Origin: Faecalibacterium sp.
GTDB taxonomy: Bacteria; Bacillota; Clostridia; Oscillospirales; Ruminococcaceae
Length of the DNA stretch: 6,277 bases
Reading direction: 5' to 3'
Assembly (NCBI GenBank): GCA_017483235.1
Contig: JAFULE010000040.1
Coordinates: forward strand, 1-6,277
In this document: positions 4,796-6,277 of the stretch, in pieces
How positions within the stretch are numbered: position 1 is the stretch's first letter
How the letters are laid out: the number at the start of each line of letters is the position of its first letter
Program-made: the position numbers and the translations under genes
Notes under the pieces: generated by a model
Told to the model about the DNA's origin: nothing
Database searches by the model: none
The model's input: only the letters and a program-made list of their open reading frames with translations

Positions 4796-6277
4796 GTGAA
4801 AAAACGAGCAAGATCTTCGGCAGAGATCTTTCTGCGCAGAGTGCTGCTGGCTGCCATGGACTGCGGCCTGATTGCACTGGGGCTATACATTGGCCTTTTG
4901 CTGCGCGGCGAGGGCGCCGGCGAAGAGTGGCTGCAGCGCAATGTGCAGATCCTGTACCGCCATCTGCCATGGATGGTGACCATCTATATCATCGTGTTTC
5001 TGGCCGGCGGGCTGTATTCCATTCTGTGGAAATACGCCGGCGTGCGCGATCTTTTGCGCCTGTGTATTCTGGTAGGCGTTTCTACTGTACTGGTGTTGGT
5101 GGGCAACGAAATGGTGCACGGCGTGCTGTACCGTTCGGCCACAGTGATTGGTGCGGCGGTGGCGCTGGCTGCTATCGGCGGTATCCGGCTGGCGTGGCGC
5201 GCCTTTTTGAACAAACCGGATCTGATCGTCCGCGGCCGGGTGCGCAACGACGCCCACACCCCGCTGATGATCGTGGGTGCAGGCAATGCCGGCGCATGGG
5301 CCATCAACCTGTGCAAAAGCAACGTGGGCTACGGTACGCCGGTGGTAGCGGTGGATGATGACCCCGCCAAGCAGAACCAGACCATTCAGGGCGTGCCGGT
5401 GCGCGGCACGCTGGACGACATTGCCCATCTATGCGATGAATATGGTATCCGCGAGATCATCATTGCCATCACCTCGCTGCGGGGCAGTACGCTGAACCGT
5501 GTGGTAGACCTGTGCAATGCCACCCGCTGCCGGGTGCGTATTCTGCGCGACCCGCAGGCACTGGGCGAAACCGATGCGGTGCCTCACAGTGCCTTCCGCG
5601 AACTGAACACCGCCGACTTCCTCAGCCGCGACGAGGTCACACTGGACACCGAAAAGATCAACGCCTACCTGAAAGGCAAAACAGTGCTGGTCACCGGCGG
5701 CGGTGGTTCCATCGGCAGCGAGCTGTGCCGCCAGATCATGCGGTGTGCTCCGGCCCGGCTGCTAATTTTTGATGTGTACGAAAACTGCGCCTACGAGCTG
5801 GAAATGGAGCTGAAGCAGAAGTATGGCCGCGAGGTGCCGGTTACGGTACTGGTGGGCACCATCCGGGATAAAAATCGGCTGGATGAGGTGATGCGCACCT
5901 ATCACCCCACCGTGGTGTTCCATGCGGCAGCCCACAAGCACGTTCCACTGATGGAAATCAGCCCCGCCGAAGCGGTCAAAAATAATGTGCTGGGCACCAA
6001 AAACCTGCTGGCCAGCGCCAGCGAGCACGGGGTGCAGCGGCTGGTGCAGCTGTCCACCGACAAGGCTGTCAACCCCACCAGCGTCATGGGCTGCACCAAG
6101 CGCATCTGTGAAATGCTCATCCAAAGCTTTGCAGGCCGCACCGAAATGCAGTGCGTGGCGGTGCGGTTCGGCAATGTGCTGGGCAGCCACGGCAGCGTGA
6201 TCCCCCTGTTCGAAAGCCAGATCAAATCCGGCGGACCGGTCACCGTCACCGACCCCAACATCGTGCGTTATTTCATG
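4796..6277 (+). CDS. Membrane-bound nucleotide-sugar 4,6-dehydratase, PglF/WbpM/CapD type (3' truncated by window edge)
   Basis: 494 codons are open with no stop, and the gene leaves the window. By family it is an NAD-dependent dehydratase that turns a UDP-HexNAc into the UDP-4-keto-6-deoxy sugar for surface glycans. The N terminus has about four hydrophobic helices (roughly 15-36, 57-79, 85-104, 113-134). A first Rossmann-like domain carries VGAGNAG (160-166), then VVAVDDDP and an EIIIAI strand (220-225). The second, catalytic SDR domain starts at KTVLVTGGGGSIGSEL (295-310) with the glycine-rich NAD loop, followed by VFHAAAHKHVPLME (374-387) and LSTDKAVNPTSVMGCTKR (419-436). In that last motif Met431 stands where classical SDRs have the catalytic Tyr, with Lys435 four residues on. 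This Met form is known in PglF and WbpM, which rely on the Thr-Asp-Lys segment (421-423 here). Full-length members have about 600-660 residues, so the last 100-150 are missing. It starts at GTG, 64 bases after the transferase stop and probably in the same operon. Confidence 0.95.
   Translation, partial: MKKRARSSAEIFLRRVLLAAMDCGLIALGLYIGLLLRGEGAGEEWLQRNVQILYRHLPWMVTIYIIVFLAGGLYSILWKYAGVRDLLRLCILVGVSTVLVLVGNEMVHGVLYRSATVIGAAVALAAIGGIRLAWRAFLNKPDLIVRGRVRNDAHTPLMIVGAGNAGAWAINLCKSNVGYGTPVVAVDDDPAKQNQTIQGVPVRGTLDDIAHLCDEYGIREIIIAITSLRGSTLNRVVDLCNATRCRVRILRDPQALGETDAVPHSAFRELNTADFLSRDEVTLDTEKINAYLKGKTVLVTGGGGSIGSELCRQIMRCAPARLLIFDVYENCAYELEMELKQKYGREVPVTVLVGTIRDKNRLDEVMRTYHPTVVFHAAAHKHVPLMEISPAEAVKNNVLGTKNLLASASEHGVQRLVQLSTDKAVNPTSVMGCTKRICEMLIQSFAGRTEMQCVAVRFGNVLGSHGSVIPLFESQIKSGGPVTVTDPNIVRYFM

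Noticed and set aside
4883..5428. - strand open frame of 181 codons within the dehydratase region
   Set aside because: The + strand encodes an unbroken dehydratase with strong motifs here. The antisense product is His/Gln-rich and matches nothing.

Overview
The window looks like an ordinary chromosomal segment of a GC-rich Firmicute, probably a gut clostridium of the Oscillospiraceae/Ruminococcaceae type. This is an inference. It rests on strong GGAGG-type ribosome sites, TTG and GTG starts, GC-rich third codon positions, sigma-A-like promoters, an AI-2E transporter next to a stand-alone coaD, and the overall look of the proteins. No rRNA, tRNA, CRISPR array, insertion sequence or phage gene was seen.

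Layout, left to right: (1) the 3' part of an M20-family amidohydrolase gene on the + strand, closed by a hairpin terminator. (2) A single-gene + strand unit with its own promoter, encoding a membrane-anchored SGNH/GDSL hydrolase that starts at TTG. (3) A perfect 32-bp palindrome that can terminate transcription from both sides, because the next gene is convergent. (4) A - strand AI-2E family membrane protein. (5) A divergent promoter region of about 250 bp leading right to coaD, the fourth enzyme of coenzyme A synthesis, followed by a strong intrinsic terminator. (6) A new + strand unit with a TTGACA promoter. It encodes a small polyprenyl-phosphate sugar-1-phosphate transferase and then a large membrane-bound nucleotide-sugar 4,6-dehydratase of the PglF/WbpM/CapD type, which runs off the right edge.

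The last two genes work together by family logic. The dehydratase would make a UDP-4-keto-6-deoxy-sugar precursor, and the transferase would load the first sugar phosphate onto undecaprenyl phosphate. This probably marks the start of a surface-glycan (exopolysaccharide, capsule or glycoprotein) cluster lying to the right. The other genes look like independent housekeeping or accessory units, each with its own promoter or terminator. I found no convincing previously undescribed system. The best second looks are the glycan-locus entry, its palindrome-rich promoter and the alternative hairpin between its two genes.
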